A stretch of 64,000 nt of DNA, taken from Tunturiibacter empetritectus (GTDB lineage Bacteria; Acidobacteriota; Terriglobia; Terriglobales; Acidobacteriaceae). The translations under genes and the position numbers were made by a program. The stretch is taken from contig NZ_JACHDZ010000005.1 of assembly GCF_014201375.1 (NCBI RefSeq), positions 1 to 64,000 of the forward strand, written 5' to 3'. Below, piece by piece: positions 17,683 to 25,814 of the stretch (positions within the stretch are counted from its first letter, which is position 1; each line of letters opens with the position of its first letter). The notes beneath the pieces are model-generated. The model was not told the DNA's origin. It did not search any database and was given only the letters and a program-made list of their open reading frames with translations.

Positions 17683-17898
17683 GTGAACAAACCAAACCCC
17701 GTCTCGACAGTGGCACTTATTGAGGTGGTCAACTCAGTCGAAGGCCTGGTCAATTTGGCTTATCTCATCGAGCAGAATCGGCACAATCCCGACGACGTTT
17801 TGCGATACATCAGAATGGTAGATGTCACGTTAAAGCGTATGACGAGCCTCATCATTCAAACTCAAATCTTAGAGACGTTGGAAACCGCTACGCAGTAA
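17683..17898 (+). CDS. Small helical protein, function unknown
   Basis: A 71-residue product from a GTG at 17,683. Two predicted helices (VEGLVNLAYLIEQN and VLRYIRMVDVTLKRMTSLI) with regular hydrophobic spacing suggest a helical hairpin or small bundle. It lies 78 bp after the receiver/RsbRD gene in the same direction and could be co-transcribed, possibly as a partner. I recognise no family. Confidence 0.55.
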   Translation: MNKPNPVSTVALIEVVNSVEGLVNLAYLIEQNRHNPDDVLRYIRMVDVTLKRMTSLIIQTQILETLETATQ

Positions 17899-17963
17899 GA
17901 CGGGTCGTTAGATTCTGATCGGTATCATGTATGTTCTTAGATTCCAGGGAACCTACTCCCGAA

Positions 17964-18190
17964 TCATCCCCGATCTCCCCACGTCTCAACCAACTGAGGC
18001 CACGTCGTCACCGGAAACTTCGTGCCGCCGCAGACCAAACGCATGCCCGCCCTGGGCGTACAAATGCATCTCCCGGAAACCCCCGCCTTCTTCGGCGCAA
18101 TGTAGTAAGCCAGCGAGTCGTCTACGTTATCGACGTGGTCATCCTCGCTCTGCAGCAAGAACGTAGGCGGCGTCGGGGGTCGCTGGCTTT
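17964..18190 (-). pseudogene. C-terminal remnant of an alpha/beta hydrolase
   Basis: Read across frames on the minus strand: PPTFLLQSEDDHVDNVDDSL then AYYIAPKKAGV, a frame change to EMHLYAQGGHAFGLRR, and back to TKFPVTTWPQLVETW. The catalytic acid (Asp of the EDD/DHVDNV block) and histidine (GGHAFG) of an esterase or dienelactone-hydrolase-like enzyme are recognisable. The nucleophile half is missing. At least two frameshifts show it is dead. Confidence 0.72.
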
Positions 18191-18218
18191 TCGGGAATTC
18201 CTCCGTCCGCTTCTCCGT

Positions 18219-18719
18219 AAAAAGCTAAATGCGACAAATTCCCGCAGGGAGTTCTCGTGGGACACGTATCTCGTCCCTATTGGAGTTGGGTTCTTCCTCT
18301 CCGCTTTGATGGTTTCGGCGTTCTAGGTTCCGCAACTTCGCCTTCTGGATGTGCTCCAAGCGACGATTTATGTGGCTGTTCTCACACTGACTCGACGAAA
18401 CAACCCTTGGGAGTTTGGCATTGGGGTCATCATATCGATGGCCTGGAACTGCCTCAATTTGTTCGTGACTCATCTCTCCCGAAGGGAGCGGCGCAGTTCT
18501 GGTTGTTGGTGCACACGCGCATGTGAGTAAGCCCGATAGGCTGATGGTGATGGTTGGGTGCGTGGCCCATTTTCTGCTCATCCTCGCTTGCATGGCGGGT
18601 TTTCTTCGGCTGCAACCTAGTGGGAAGCAATGGGGTCAGTTCTCCGGGGAGGCATTTTGGCTTTGGCCTACTTCGCTCTGATAATCGCCATCGCACGACC
18701 AGGGCAGCGTTCATCATGA
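18219..18719 (+). pseudogene. Degenerate four-helix membrane protein gene
   Basis: Three successive frames rebuild one membrane protein. Frame one gives SWDTYLVPIGVGFFLSALMV, passes through a TAG at 18,324-18,326 and continues LLDVLQATIYVAVLTLTRRN, FGIGVIISMAWNCLNLF. A shift near 18,490 leads to VGCVAHFLLILACMAGFL and another near 18,650 to GILALAYFALIIAIARPGQ and a TGA at 18,717-18,719. Four hydrophobic helices are clear. I know similar uncharacterised acidobacterial membrane proteins but no functional name. One nonsense codon and two shifts mean no intact product. Confidence 0.65.
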
Positions 18720-18953
18720 AGGGCCGGATGAGAAACCAAGTATTGAATTACTATGTCGAAAGTAGGCCGAACGAAGGCGGTCCTTTCCCAAATGCCGCCG
18801 CTCTCGCTTGAAACTTGGCCGGGAGGAGCATTCCGATGGTCGCGAACAGACTACATTGTGGGTCGCGCTTTCCAAACGAATGGAAGACTTCGCTCTTTTG
18901 GTTCCCCCCTGACGAGAAGCATCCCTACAGCGAGTCGTGCTAGACTTTCGCCC

Positions 18954-19115
18954 ATGCCTCTCATCATCATTCTGATCATTCTCCTGTTGTTATTCGGCGG
19001 CGGCGGCTATTATATGGGCCCCGGCATCGGCTATTACGGCGGTGGTGGCATTAGCCTTGTCCTCGCGATTGTGATCATCTACCTGTTGTTTGGTAGAGGC
19101 CGAAGCCGCTTGTAG
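18954..19115 (+). CDS. DUF3309-type small membrane protein
   Basis: A 53-residue peptide. Two hydrophobic helices (PLIIILIILLLLFGG and ISLVLAIVIIYLLFG) flank a glycine/tyrosine-rich turn (GGGGYYMGPGIGYYGGGG). This is the pattern of DUF3309 proteins, tiny inner-membrane proteins of unknown role common in soil bacteria. The ATG at 18,954 is chosen because the sequence upstream has no coding character. Confidence 0.7.
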   Translation: MPLIIILIILLLLFGGGGYYMGPGIGYYGGGGISLVLAIVIIYLLFGRGRSRL

Positions 19116-19416
19116 GATTGGCGATAAATCTCTATGGGTCAGTTGACAAAGGGAAAGTCTGCCTAACTGGAGGCTCTCCCAGGGTCGGTACCTCAAACTG
19201 TGGACTTTTATTATTCCGGATCGGCTGCACCGCCAACCAGAGGAGTTGGGCGCGCTCGCGTCGTCGATGTCCTGATCAATTTCCCCGTTGCTGCCACTCT
19301 TCTCAACGCTTGGATAATTGCAGCAGGACCCGAAGACTACTGACTGTGGCGCCGGCAATGAAAGCCTCGATCTGCTCCTGCGGTTGTTCGCCGTCCCTGC
19401 GCTGATCCGAGTGTGC
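19116..19416. other. Gap with possible fragment of a membrane protein
   Basis: No intact gene. On the plus strand around 19,190-19,350 two frames hold short coding-like pieces (YLKLWTFIIPDRLHRQPEE, then VVDVLINFPVAATLLNAW and AAGPEDY before a TGA). They could be one frameshifted remnant. I cannot name a family, so this is only a note. Confidence 0.3.
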
Positions 19417-19584
19417 CTATTCCTGTGCGTCGGCCCACCCGCGATGCCAATCCACCGTTTTTCCGTCGCTAGGTTTACCCTCTTTGCCTGCTTGGAACCC
19501 TGCTTTGTACTCGGCGGAATCTTCGTTTGCAGAGGGAAGTTCGTCCGCATCTGGAAGTTGATTGATCTTGTCTATCTCTGCCAT
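19417..19584 (-). CDS. Small acidic protein resembling the ribosome modulation factor fold
   Basis: A 55-residue protein if started at MAEIDKINQLPDADELPS. The C-terminal half AGFQAGKEGK...WHRGWADAQE has the spacing of Rmf/CrpP-type peptides: a small-residue helix AG-x2-AG followed by a GW-x-[DE]A motif. E. coli Rmf (55 residues) drives ribosome dimerisation. The key basic residues of Rmf are not conserved, so a ribosomal role is only a possibility. Confidence 0.45.
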   Translation of the reverse strand: MAEIDKINQLPDADELPSANEDSAEYKAGFQAGKEGKPSDGKTVDWHRGWADAQE

Positions 19585-19635
19585 GCCACACCTCGTTGTA
19601 TTGGTCGCATAAAGCGCCGTGATGACCAGGGCCAC

Positions 19636-19842
19636 CTAAGCACCATTAATTTCTTTGATGCGGTCCGCGGTTCTTCTGTGCTGATGTTGCGCGGCATCTA
19701 AAAGCACCCTAGTTTCGGTTCCGAGCAGAGACGCGAGCGCCCGTGAACGACAACCTGGGCTATGACTAAGGGCCTGCCTGCCGCGCATCGCTCTCTCAGC
19801 GCTTGTGTGTTGGCCCACCTGGTTGATGTCGACAAGAACCAC
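19636..19842 (-). CDS. Possible C-terminal fragment, unknown
   Basis: A 68-residue frame ending RIKEINGA directly before the next frame on the same strand. The last 35 residues (LLGTETRVLLDAAQHQHRRT) read like a real helix-rich C-terminus, whereas the start is not convincing. It may be the tail of a decayed gene. No family recognised. Confidence 0.3.
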   Translation of the reverse strand: MVLVDINQVGQHTSAERAMRGRQALSHSPGCRSRALASLLGTETRVLLDAAQHQHRRTADRIKEINGA

Positions 19843-20040
19843 CCTCTTGCCTTCGCAGTGTCTCCTTCAATTTCTGGCATCCAACCTTTCATGGAAACGA
19901 GGAGAGTGCATCACGGACGCAACACAGGAAACAACACGAAAGAACGACATGGCTCCAGAATCAAATCCAACAAAAATCGAGCGCAATGAATTTGTCGGAG
20001 GGGAAACATCACTCGGAAGTAACGCGACACCGTAATCGAG

Positions 20041-20205
20041 TCAGTACTCTCGGTGCATCCGCAACTTCGCGAGTCTCGTGGCCCTCATGGCATAACATTG
20101 CGGGCCCACGCTGAGGTAGGCGCCAAGAATGGTGTGGGCGGGTGCATGGAAATCATAAGTTATCTCGACCGGCTTGATCCCGCATAGGTCGGTAGACTGG
20201 ACCAT
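20041..20205 (-). CDS. 54-residue open frame, unrecognised
   Basis: The frame MVQSTDLCGIKPVEITYDFH then APAHTILGAYLSVGPQCYAM and RATRLAKLRMHREY has good amino-acid balance and a coding-like third-position pattern. I do not recognise it. It lies downstream of the SDR remnant on the same strand and could be an independent fragment from a lost gene. Confidence 0.3.
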   Translation of the reverse strand: MVQSTDLCGIKPVEITYDFHAPAHTILGAYLSVGPQCYAMRATRLAKLRMHREY

Positions 20206-20275
20206 CCGCACCCGTCAAACCATTTTGGCTAAAACCTTGCGCTACGGTTCGTCTCCCATCCGCTTGCCGTCGGTG

Positions 20276-20666
20276 ACTCATAGCCCCTCGCGTCCCGTGA
20301 CAACGGACTCGCCATGATCCCCGCACTGTTCACGAGTATGTTCAGTGGCTTGCCGGAGGCGAGGAACCTCTCGGCAAAGGCATCGATCGAAACCGGATTG
20401 AGCAGATCCATCGCCTCGATCTCGACGTCGAGACCGTGCAGGGCGCGTACGGCCTTGTCGTGATCGCGAGTCGGGACGATGACACTGGCGCCGGCGGAAC
20501 GCAGAACTCGCGCGGTGTCCAGGCCAATACCGGAATAGCCGCCGGTGACGATTGCAACCTTGCTAGACAGGTCGATGCCCTAGATAACCTCGGCCGCAGT
20601 AGAAGCGGCGTCAAAGCCGGAATGGATGGGCTTTTGCAAAGGCGGCTTTCACACAGAAACTGGCAT
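20276..20666 (-). pseudogene. Short-chain dehydrogenase remnant (N-terminal half)
   Basis: The Rossmann start is intact: LSSKVAIVTGGYSGIGLDTA, then RVLRSAGASVIVPTRD and, further on, LNILVNSAGIMASPLSRDAR. Two in-frame stops lie near the start: TGA five codons after the ATG at 20,666, and a TAG (probably from CAG) just before GIDL. The catalytic Tyr-x3-Lys half is missing beyond about 20,276. The gene starts 8 bp after the AraC-type regulator stop on the same strand, so the regulator and enzyme were an operon. A second fragment of the same SDR type is found at 32.47 kb. Confidence 0.82.
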
Positions 20667-20673
20667 TGCAACT

Positions 20674-21576
20674 TTAACCACGGTACTTCATCGGCGTAAC
20701 GCCAACCATCCGACGAAAAACCTTTGTGAAATGACTTTGGTCAGCGAAGCCTACCGCAGCGCCCGCCTCGCCGACGCTAAAGGTCGGATCGCGAATGTAC
20801 TGCTTCGCACGTTCGATTCTGCACTGCAGGACGTATTGATATGCAGTCAGTCCAGTACTCGCCTTGAATAACTCACAGAAGTAATGAGGACTCATTCCCG
20901 CTAATTCGGCAAGCTCCCATAGACGAAGGTCCTGGGCAAAGTTCTGGTTGATAAAATCAAGGACTCGATTCAGACGGGCTGTAGGCATACCCCCACGAAA
21001 TTGGGCGCTATTGTTTGTTCGAGCCGAATAACGCCGGATGAGGTAGAGGCCGAGCGTCAAACCAAGAGACTCACCATACAGAGGGCCAGCCGGAGAGCCA
21101 TCTTCCAGGTCGGCATGCATAGCGAGCATCAATGATTGAATATGACGATCGCGAAGATTCCAGTGTGTCCTTAACTCTAACTCATTGAGATGCGCAGTGT
21201 TCTCAATTGAGCGCGCGAGGAAACCTCGCTCCATGACCAGGACGATCCGAGTTGTTGGACCCGACCAGGTGAGCCGATCACGAGTACCCGCCGGTAACAA
21301 ATAGATTGTGCCAGGACTGTTGGCTGCACTGTGAGTCCGTCCTTCGGTAGTCCACTGAGCCTTGATTTCTCCCCGAGTAAGAAGGTTCACAAAATGGGTT
21401 GGATGCTCATGATCCGGGATGGCGACGCCCGGGATGTCACTGAACGACTCCAGGGCTATTCCATTCCAACCGGCTCCCTTACTTGTAATCGAAGAGCGGG
21501 TAGGAAAAGGGCACATGGCGCACCCTCCACGCATCACTTCTACGGCGTCGACAGGAAGAACCCCAGAATTAGCCAC
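20674..21576 (-). CDS. AraC-family transcription regulator
   Basis: A 300-residue regulator, start codon GTG (an internal ATG at MCPFPTR is an alternative). The N-terminal 190 residues contain a cupin-like sensing fold (IPDHEHPTHFVNLLTRGEI, GTIYLLPAGTRDRLTW). The C-terminal 100 residues hold the two helix-turn-helix motifs of the family: LRLWELAELAGMSPHYFCELF and VGEAGAAVGFADQSHFTKVF, ending in RRMVGVTPMKYRG. It is intact. Its former target gene, an SDR, follows 8 bp later and is broken. Confidence 0.9.
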   Translation of the reverse strand: MANSGVLPVDAVEVMRGGCAMCPFPTRSSITSKGAGWNGIALESFSDIPGVAIPDHEHPTHFVNLLTRGEIKAQWTTEGRTHSAANSPGTIYLLPAGTRDRLTWSGPTTRIVLVMERGFLARSIENTAHLNELELRTHWNLRDRHIQSLMLAMHADLEDGSPAGPLYGESLGLTLGLYLIRRYSARTNNSAQFRGGMPTARLNRVLDFINQNFAQDLRLWELAELAGMSPHYFCELFKASTGLTAYQYVLQCRIERAKQYIRDPTFSVGEAGAAVGFADQSHFTKVFRRMVGVTPMKYRG

Positions 21577-21770
21577 TGCTTAACCTCCCCATACGGAAGA
21601 TCAATAGGAACAGCATACCCCCGTTTCACCATTGACCGGTTCTTTAGACCAATTAAATCGGAATAACTGACCAACACCGGAACATTTGACCAACCTTTTC
21701 GCGGTACCGTGTTCCTCATCAGCTGAGAAACCGAAAGGGGTCCAAGATCACCACGGAAGGTTTCCCAAGG

Positions 21771-22079
21771 GTGCTCGAATACATCCACGCGAACGATAGT
21801 GGAAACATCAGCCTGGCAGCCATGGCCAAGATCGCCGAAGTGACGCCGCACCATTTTGCGTCCTTGTTTACGAAAGCGACCGGACTGAGTCCGCACCAGT
21901 ATGTTCTGCGGGCAAGAATCGAGCGAGCGAAGATCCACTTGCAAGATGAAATGCTGAGCGTGGCGCAGGTGAGCAAGCTCACTGGGTTTAGAACCCAGGA
22001 ACACTTTACGAAGGTATTTCGGCGAATCGTCGGCGTAACTCCGAGCAAGTTCCGCGAAAGACTAACTAACAAATGCTAG
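21771..22079 (+). pseudogene. AraC-family DNA-binding domain only (truncated)
   Basis: About 102 residues: only the double helix-turn-helix remains (ISLAAMAKIAEVTPHHFASL and VAQVSKLTGFRTQEHFTKVF, ending RRIVGVTPSKFRERL). The ligand-binding N-terminal domain is absent; upstream sequence in frame is not cupin-like. It could still bind DNA, but a remnant is more likely. It is convergent-independent of, and clearly different from, the AraC gene at 20.7 kb. Confidence 0.72.
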
Positions 22080-22204
22080 TGGAAACACCCTCTTAGCTTG
22101 GGTATCACCAGAGAAACTAGGCGCAACGTAATCAAGAGAGGTCCACCGTGAGTGTCCTATCCACGACCCTCCTAGTGATCCTTTGTCTCTATCTGGAGTA
22201 TCTG

Positions 22205-22876
22205 ATGAACCGTATAGGCGAAATGATTTACCTGGTGGAAGACGCCCCCCAACTGCGAGAGGCTCTCTCAGGCTTCCTCGCCGCGATGGAGTTTGAGGTG
22301 TTGTGTTTCGGATCAGCGGCAGAATACCTCGCTTACGTCAGATCTGACGTAAGCGCATGCCTGATACTTGAAATGGGACTGAAAGACATGCACGGCCTAG
22401 AGCTGCAGCGTCGGCTAGCTGGGGAATTGTGCCCGCCGATCATCTTCATCAGCGAACATGGCAGCGTCATATCGATAGTGAGTGCGATGAAGGCCGGTGC
22501 GGTGGAGTGCCTAACTAAGCCTGTAGATTATGAGGCATTGCTGATGGCTATTGAGGCAGCCCTCGCACAAGATCGGAGGGTGAGGCAGAAGCAGGCTGAT
22601 AAAGCAAAGCTCCGAGAACGACTTCGCTCCTTGACTCCTCGCCAACGAGAGGTATTTTCACTTGTTGTCGGAGGGCTTCTTAATAAGCAAGCCGCGGCCA
22701 TTCTCGATATCAGTGAAGTAACTTTACAAATCCATCGAAGTCAGATCATGCGGAAGATGGCCGCGGACTCGTTCGCAGAGCTTGTCAGGATGGCGGTAAA
22801 GCTCCACATCCCATACTGGCGGGCGGCCTCTACAGGTGAATGCCTCCCATCGTTCAAAGATCTTCTCAACAGATAG
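22205..22876 (+). CDS. FixJ/LuxR-type response regulator with Glu at the phosphorylation site
   Basis: A 223-residue regulator. I choose the ATG at 22,205 (MNRIGEMIYLVEDA) because GGAG lies 7 nt upstream. The receiver (1-120) matches the FixJ family (ACLILEMGLKDMHGLELQRR), but the phospho-acceptor Asp is Glu56. Ser83 and Lys105 are kept. A Glu here often mimics the phosphorylated state. The C-terminal LuxR helix-turn-helix is intact (LTPRQREVFSLVVGGLLNKQ, then ILDISEVTLQIHRSQIMRKM). The protein is probably constitutively active or regulated another way. The receiver coding sequence contains a 26-bp perfect palindrome. Confidence 0.9.
   Translation: MNRIGEMIYLVEDAPQLREALSGFLAAMEFEVLCFGSAAEYLAYVRSDVSACLILEMGLKDMHGLELQRRLAGELCPPIIFISEHGSVISIVSAMKAGAVECLTKPVDYEALLMAIEAALAQDRRVRQKQADKAKLRERLRSLTPRQREVFSLVVGGLLNKQAAAILDISEVTLQIHRSQIMRKMAADSFAELVRMAVKLHIPYWRAASTGECLPSFKDLLNR
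22330..22355. repeat. 26-bp perfect palindrome inside the FixJ-like gene
   Basis: Each half is CGCTTACGTCAGA and its exact complement; there is no spacer. It encodes about residues 42-50 of the receiver (LAYVRSDVSA). A chance palindrome of 26 bp is unlikely in 64 kb. It could be an internal operator or an accident of a small inverted duplication. Confidence 0.85.
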
Positions 22877-22949
22877 CTGTGATTGTGCGTACGATGACCT
22901 TCGCGAACAAGAATAGGTCCGCATCTAATCGACGGCCCTGTCACCACAG

Positions 22950-23413
22950 CTAGTGGCGCGACTTAGGCTTTTGTGGATCGGGCACCGTGAACTTCACCGT
23001 TTCGCTGGTGATTACCTTTGTGGGTGGGGTCTGCCAGTTCAATCAGCACCTTATGAGGGCCAGGTTCCAGGCCGACCAGGGTGATCGTTTCGCCGCTAGC
23101 GTCGACAAAGTGCCAGGGTGCGTCATCAACGGTGATGTGGATATGACCGATGCGCGGCGACACGTCGAGGGCTCCTTTGCCGAAGACCGGCACGACGCGC
23201 AGGTTTTCCGTCCGGTACTGGATGAAGACGCGCCCCTGAGCCAGCGGCTCGGGAAGCGGTGGATCGACAATCAGCTTTGGGGGTGGCTCGTTTTCGATGG
23301 CGACCAATGGTGATGGACCGCGAATGTCCTTGGCGCTCTGGGGAGAGGCTCCGGCGACAGGCAAGCTGCAGGGCGGCCATGGCGGCTATGTACCTGAGAG
23401 ATGCGCGCATCAT
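22950..23413 (-). pseudogene. DUF6130-type secreted protein, two frameshifts
   Basis: A small exported protein gene. A signal peptide (MMRASLRYIAAMAALQLA) lies in one frame. The body (PSPLVAIENEPPPKLIVDPP, IGHIHITVDDAPWHFVDASG, LVGLEPGPHKVLIELADPTH) lies in another. An extra A in the AAA run at 23,017-23,019 (TTT on the plus strand) throws off the last part, which correctly read is KVITSETVKFTVPDPQK to a TAG at 22,950. The body fits the DUF6130 family, proteins of unknown function with an immunoglobulin-like core. The same C-terminal block recurs as a fragment at 32.33 kb. Confidence 0.7.
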
Positions 23414-23563
23414 GCTCCTTTCAAAGAGAGTTTGGTGGAGGAGCGTGCCAGCAGAGGCGTCGGGTCACAGCTCCTGAGAATTCGTCGATTTCTTTTTCGC
23501 ACAGGCTCCAGGGCCGCTACAGCGAACGCTTGCCTCGATCCTTTCGATTGAACCTCGATCCCA

Positions 23564-24187
23564 TCAAAAAGCCGATGTGCGCAGTCTGCAGCTCAATGCT
23601 GCCTTCGCAGAGTCTGCAAGTGTCGCCACTGCCGCGGCCAGCATGATGAAATCTTTGACGATCAGCCGGCCTACACCCGAGAGATACGGGAATCCGTGAT
23701 TGGCATCTCCGAGCGCGGGCACCCAGGCCTCCGGGGTACTAATCAGAAATGACAGGGTCGTACACGACATCAGGATGAGTAGGCCGCTCCCAAGCGCAGA
23801 TAGCTCCGGTTTGACGGGATAGAGAGCAATAAGAATACCGATGACTATGATGACGGCGCCCAACGCGTGTGAAAACGCGTATGTGCCATTTTCCTGATGC
23901 CAGGCTCTATGCTGCAGGTTCAGTTCCCCTTCTTTATTCATGTGGGTTCGATACTCTGACGGCCGATGATAGAGAAAGCTCATCACTGGACTGTTCGCAA
24001 CGAGAGGAACAATGCTATCCGCTTCGTAATCCACGAATTTGAGTCACCCAATCCAGAGTAGGACGATCACTAAAGCGCCCCGCAGCATGCTCATCGCCAC
24101 ACGATCAAGTTTCGAGGCAGCAGACAAGCCTGACAATAACCAGCGGCCGGGCAACGATGTTTCATCTTGAGGCGATTTCTTGTCCAT
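23564..24187 (-). pseudogene. YkgB/DUF417 membrane protein with a premature TGA
   Basis: Read from the ATG at 24,187 (AGGAG 8 nt upstream) the frame gives 207 codons with one stop, TGA at 24,044-24,046, inside VLLWIG*LKFVDYEA. Relatives have Gly or Trp there. After it the family blocks run on: DSIVPLVANSPVMSFLYH, GTYAFSHALGAVIIVIGILI, LSALGSGLLILMSCTTLSFL and GRLIVKDFIMLAAA. DUF417 proteins include RclC of the reactive-chlorine resistance system of E. coli. Everything except one codon is intact, so the inactivation is very recent or the base is a sequencing error. Confidence 0.83.
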
Positions 24188-24251
24188 CGAGGAGGCTCCT
24201 GTCCGACGTGCCAAAGTGCAATCATTCCCTAATCAGGCAGAACCGCAGATA

Positions 24252-24515
24252 CTATTCATGCGATGTCAATTTGAGAGCCGGAACTTTTACCGCCGCGGAC
24301 GCCACAGAAGCGCCTGTAGGTCCCCCACAGAGATGGGTCGTCGTTGCCACTTTGTTCCGCCGGTTGAGGACGGCATTGGTTGAGGAGTACCCCACGGTCA
24401 TAGCAAGAACCAGGAGCGCTCCGGGAATCATAGGTGGACTTGGAACCGGAATGTCGAAGAACCGGCAACCTGCACCGACTATGAAACTGATCACGAGACC
24501 GATCATGACTTTCAT
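24252..24515 (-). CDS. XapX-domain small membrane protein
   Basis: An 87-residue protein from the ATG at 24,515 (MKVMIGLVISFIVGAGCRFF). The block IPVPSPPMIPGALLVLAMTV is the XapX motif (two short spans with SPAPP-type turn) of DUF1427 proteins. The C-terminal 30 residues are polar. Function is unknown. The gene follows the decayed YkgB gene's promoter side and faces the same way. Confidence 0.66.
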   Translation of the reverse strand: MKVMIGLVISFIVGAGCRFFDIPVPSPPMIPGALLVLAMTVGYSSTNAVLNRRNKVATTTHLCGGPTGASVASAAVKVPALKLTSHE

Positions 24516-24859
24516 TTGACAGCTCCGAGAGCTAAGAATTGCTAGGCCTGGCATGAGCATTCAGAAGTTGTCGGCTCATAGCGCTCCGAACCCGAATCTC
24601 ATATGCCCTCGCTGCAAGGAACACTAGCCAATAACAGATCGGATTGCTATCACGTATTTACGTTAGGGTCGTCGCGCCAGCACTTTTCCTGAATCGCAGG
24701 AGTCCTGGACTAATGATGCGCCGCCGCTCAGTGCGCTCTGGTTCCAAACCGATCCAAATATTCCCTAATACAAACACGTGATAGGCAAGCTCCGAGGTGC
24801 TCACTATTGTTGAGAGCGAGACGATCCTTCGTCCGCACATTTTTCCTAAGGAGTTGCTT
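24516..24859. other. Intergenic region without recognisable gene
   Basis: This 344-bp stretch separates the leftward XapX gene from the rightward hydrolase gene. It should contain both promoters. No reading frame here looks coding and I see no strong repeat. Confidence 0.4.
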
Positions 24860-25747
24860 ATGTCCACGACTTTAGTTCCGTCCGTATCAACCTCCGTACA
24901 CTACAACACGATTCGCATAGGGGACTTGGATATCTTCTACCGCGAGGCCGGCGCTCCGGATGCACACGTGCTGATTCTGCTGCATGGGTTTCCGACCTCA
25001 TCTAACATGTTCCGCAATCTTGTTCCTCGTCTGGCCGGTTCGTTTCGAGTGATCGCACCCGATTATCCAGGATATGGGTTCAGCAGCATGCCGGATCGCT
25101 CGAGCTATTCCTATACTTTCGAGAAGATGGCAAAAATCGTCGAAGAGCTCACAATTAAGCTGGAACTGTCAAAGTATTCTCTTTACGTCATGGACTACGG
25201 CGCGCCTATCGGATATCGGCTCGCGCTACTCCACCCGGAAAAGATTGCGGGGCTTATTGTGCAGAACGGTAACGCGTATGAGGAAGGACTTCTGGAGTTC
25301 TGGGACCCGATCAAGAAGTATTGGAATGATGCCACACCGGAGAACCGTGCGGCTCTGAATTTCCTGGTGTCGCCCGACGCAACCAAGTGGCAGTATCAGA
25401 ACGGAGTTAGCGATCTCTCACTTCTCGATCCCACGACATGGACACTGGATCAACTCGGATTGGATCGCCCGGGCAACGGGGACATCCAGTTGGATATGAT
25501 GTATGACTACCGGACGAACGTACCGCTATATCCCGACTTTCAGGCGTTTTTCCGCAAATATCAGCCCCCGACTCTGATCGTCTGGGGCAAGAATGACCAC
25601 ATCTTCCCGGCAGAGGGTGCAGCTCCTTACAAGCGTGATCTTCCGAATGTTGAGACTCACCTGCTCGACACAGGTCACTTCGCCCTGGAAACTCACGGTG
25701 AAGAGATCGCTTCCCGTATCGAGAAGTTTTTCGCACGCCGCGGTTGA
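24860..25747 (+). CDS. Alpha/beta hydrolase, epoxide hydrolase or dehalogenase type
   Basis: A 295-residue enzyme. Start at the ATG at 24,860, 6 nt after AAGGAG. The oxyanion motif HGFPTSS (42-48), the nucleophile elbow VMDYGAPIG with Asp112, the acid in WGKNDHIF (about Asp247) and His273 (TGHFALE) form an Asp-Asp-His triad. An Asp nucleophile points to epoxide hydrolases or haloalkane dehalogenases rather than esterases. The substrate is not visible. It heads a plus-strand group with a PNPOx-like gene 67 bp on and a DUF1348 pseudogene. Confidence 0.9.
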   Translation: MSTTLVPSVSTSVHYNTIRIGDLDIFYREAGAPDAHVLILLHGFPTSSNMFRNLVPRLAGSFRVIAPDYPGYGFSSMPDRSSYSYTFEKMAKIVEELTIKLELSKYSLYVMDYGAPIGYRLALLHPEKIAGLIVQNGNAYEEGLLEFWDPIKKYWNDATPENRAALNFLVSPDATKWQYQNGVSDLSLLDPTTWTLDQLGLDRPGNGDIQLDMMYDYRTNVPLYPDFQAFFRKYQPPTLIVWGKNDHIFPAEGAAPYKRDLPNVETHLLDTGHFALETHGEEIASRIEKFFARRG

Positions 25748-25814
25748 CTGTTCGTGCCGCCTGACCGGGTATTAAAGGGCGGTCCGCCTACACGCTTCGA
25801 CAGAAAGAGGCTCT

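Noticed and set aside
18225..18593. Minus-strand frame of 122 residues with a lipobox-like CAC
   Set aside because: The plus strand here rebuilds a four-helix membrane protein across frames with far better hydrophobic pattern, so this frame is a shadow.
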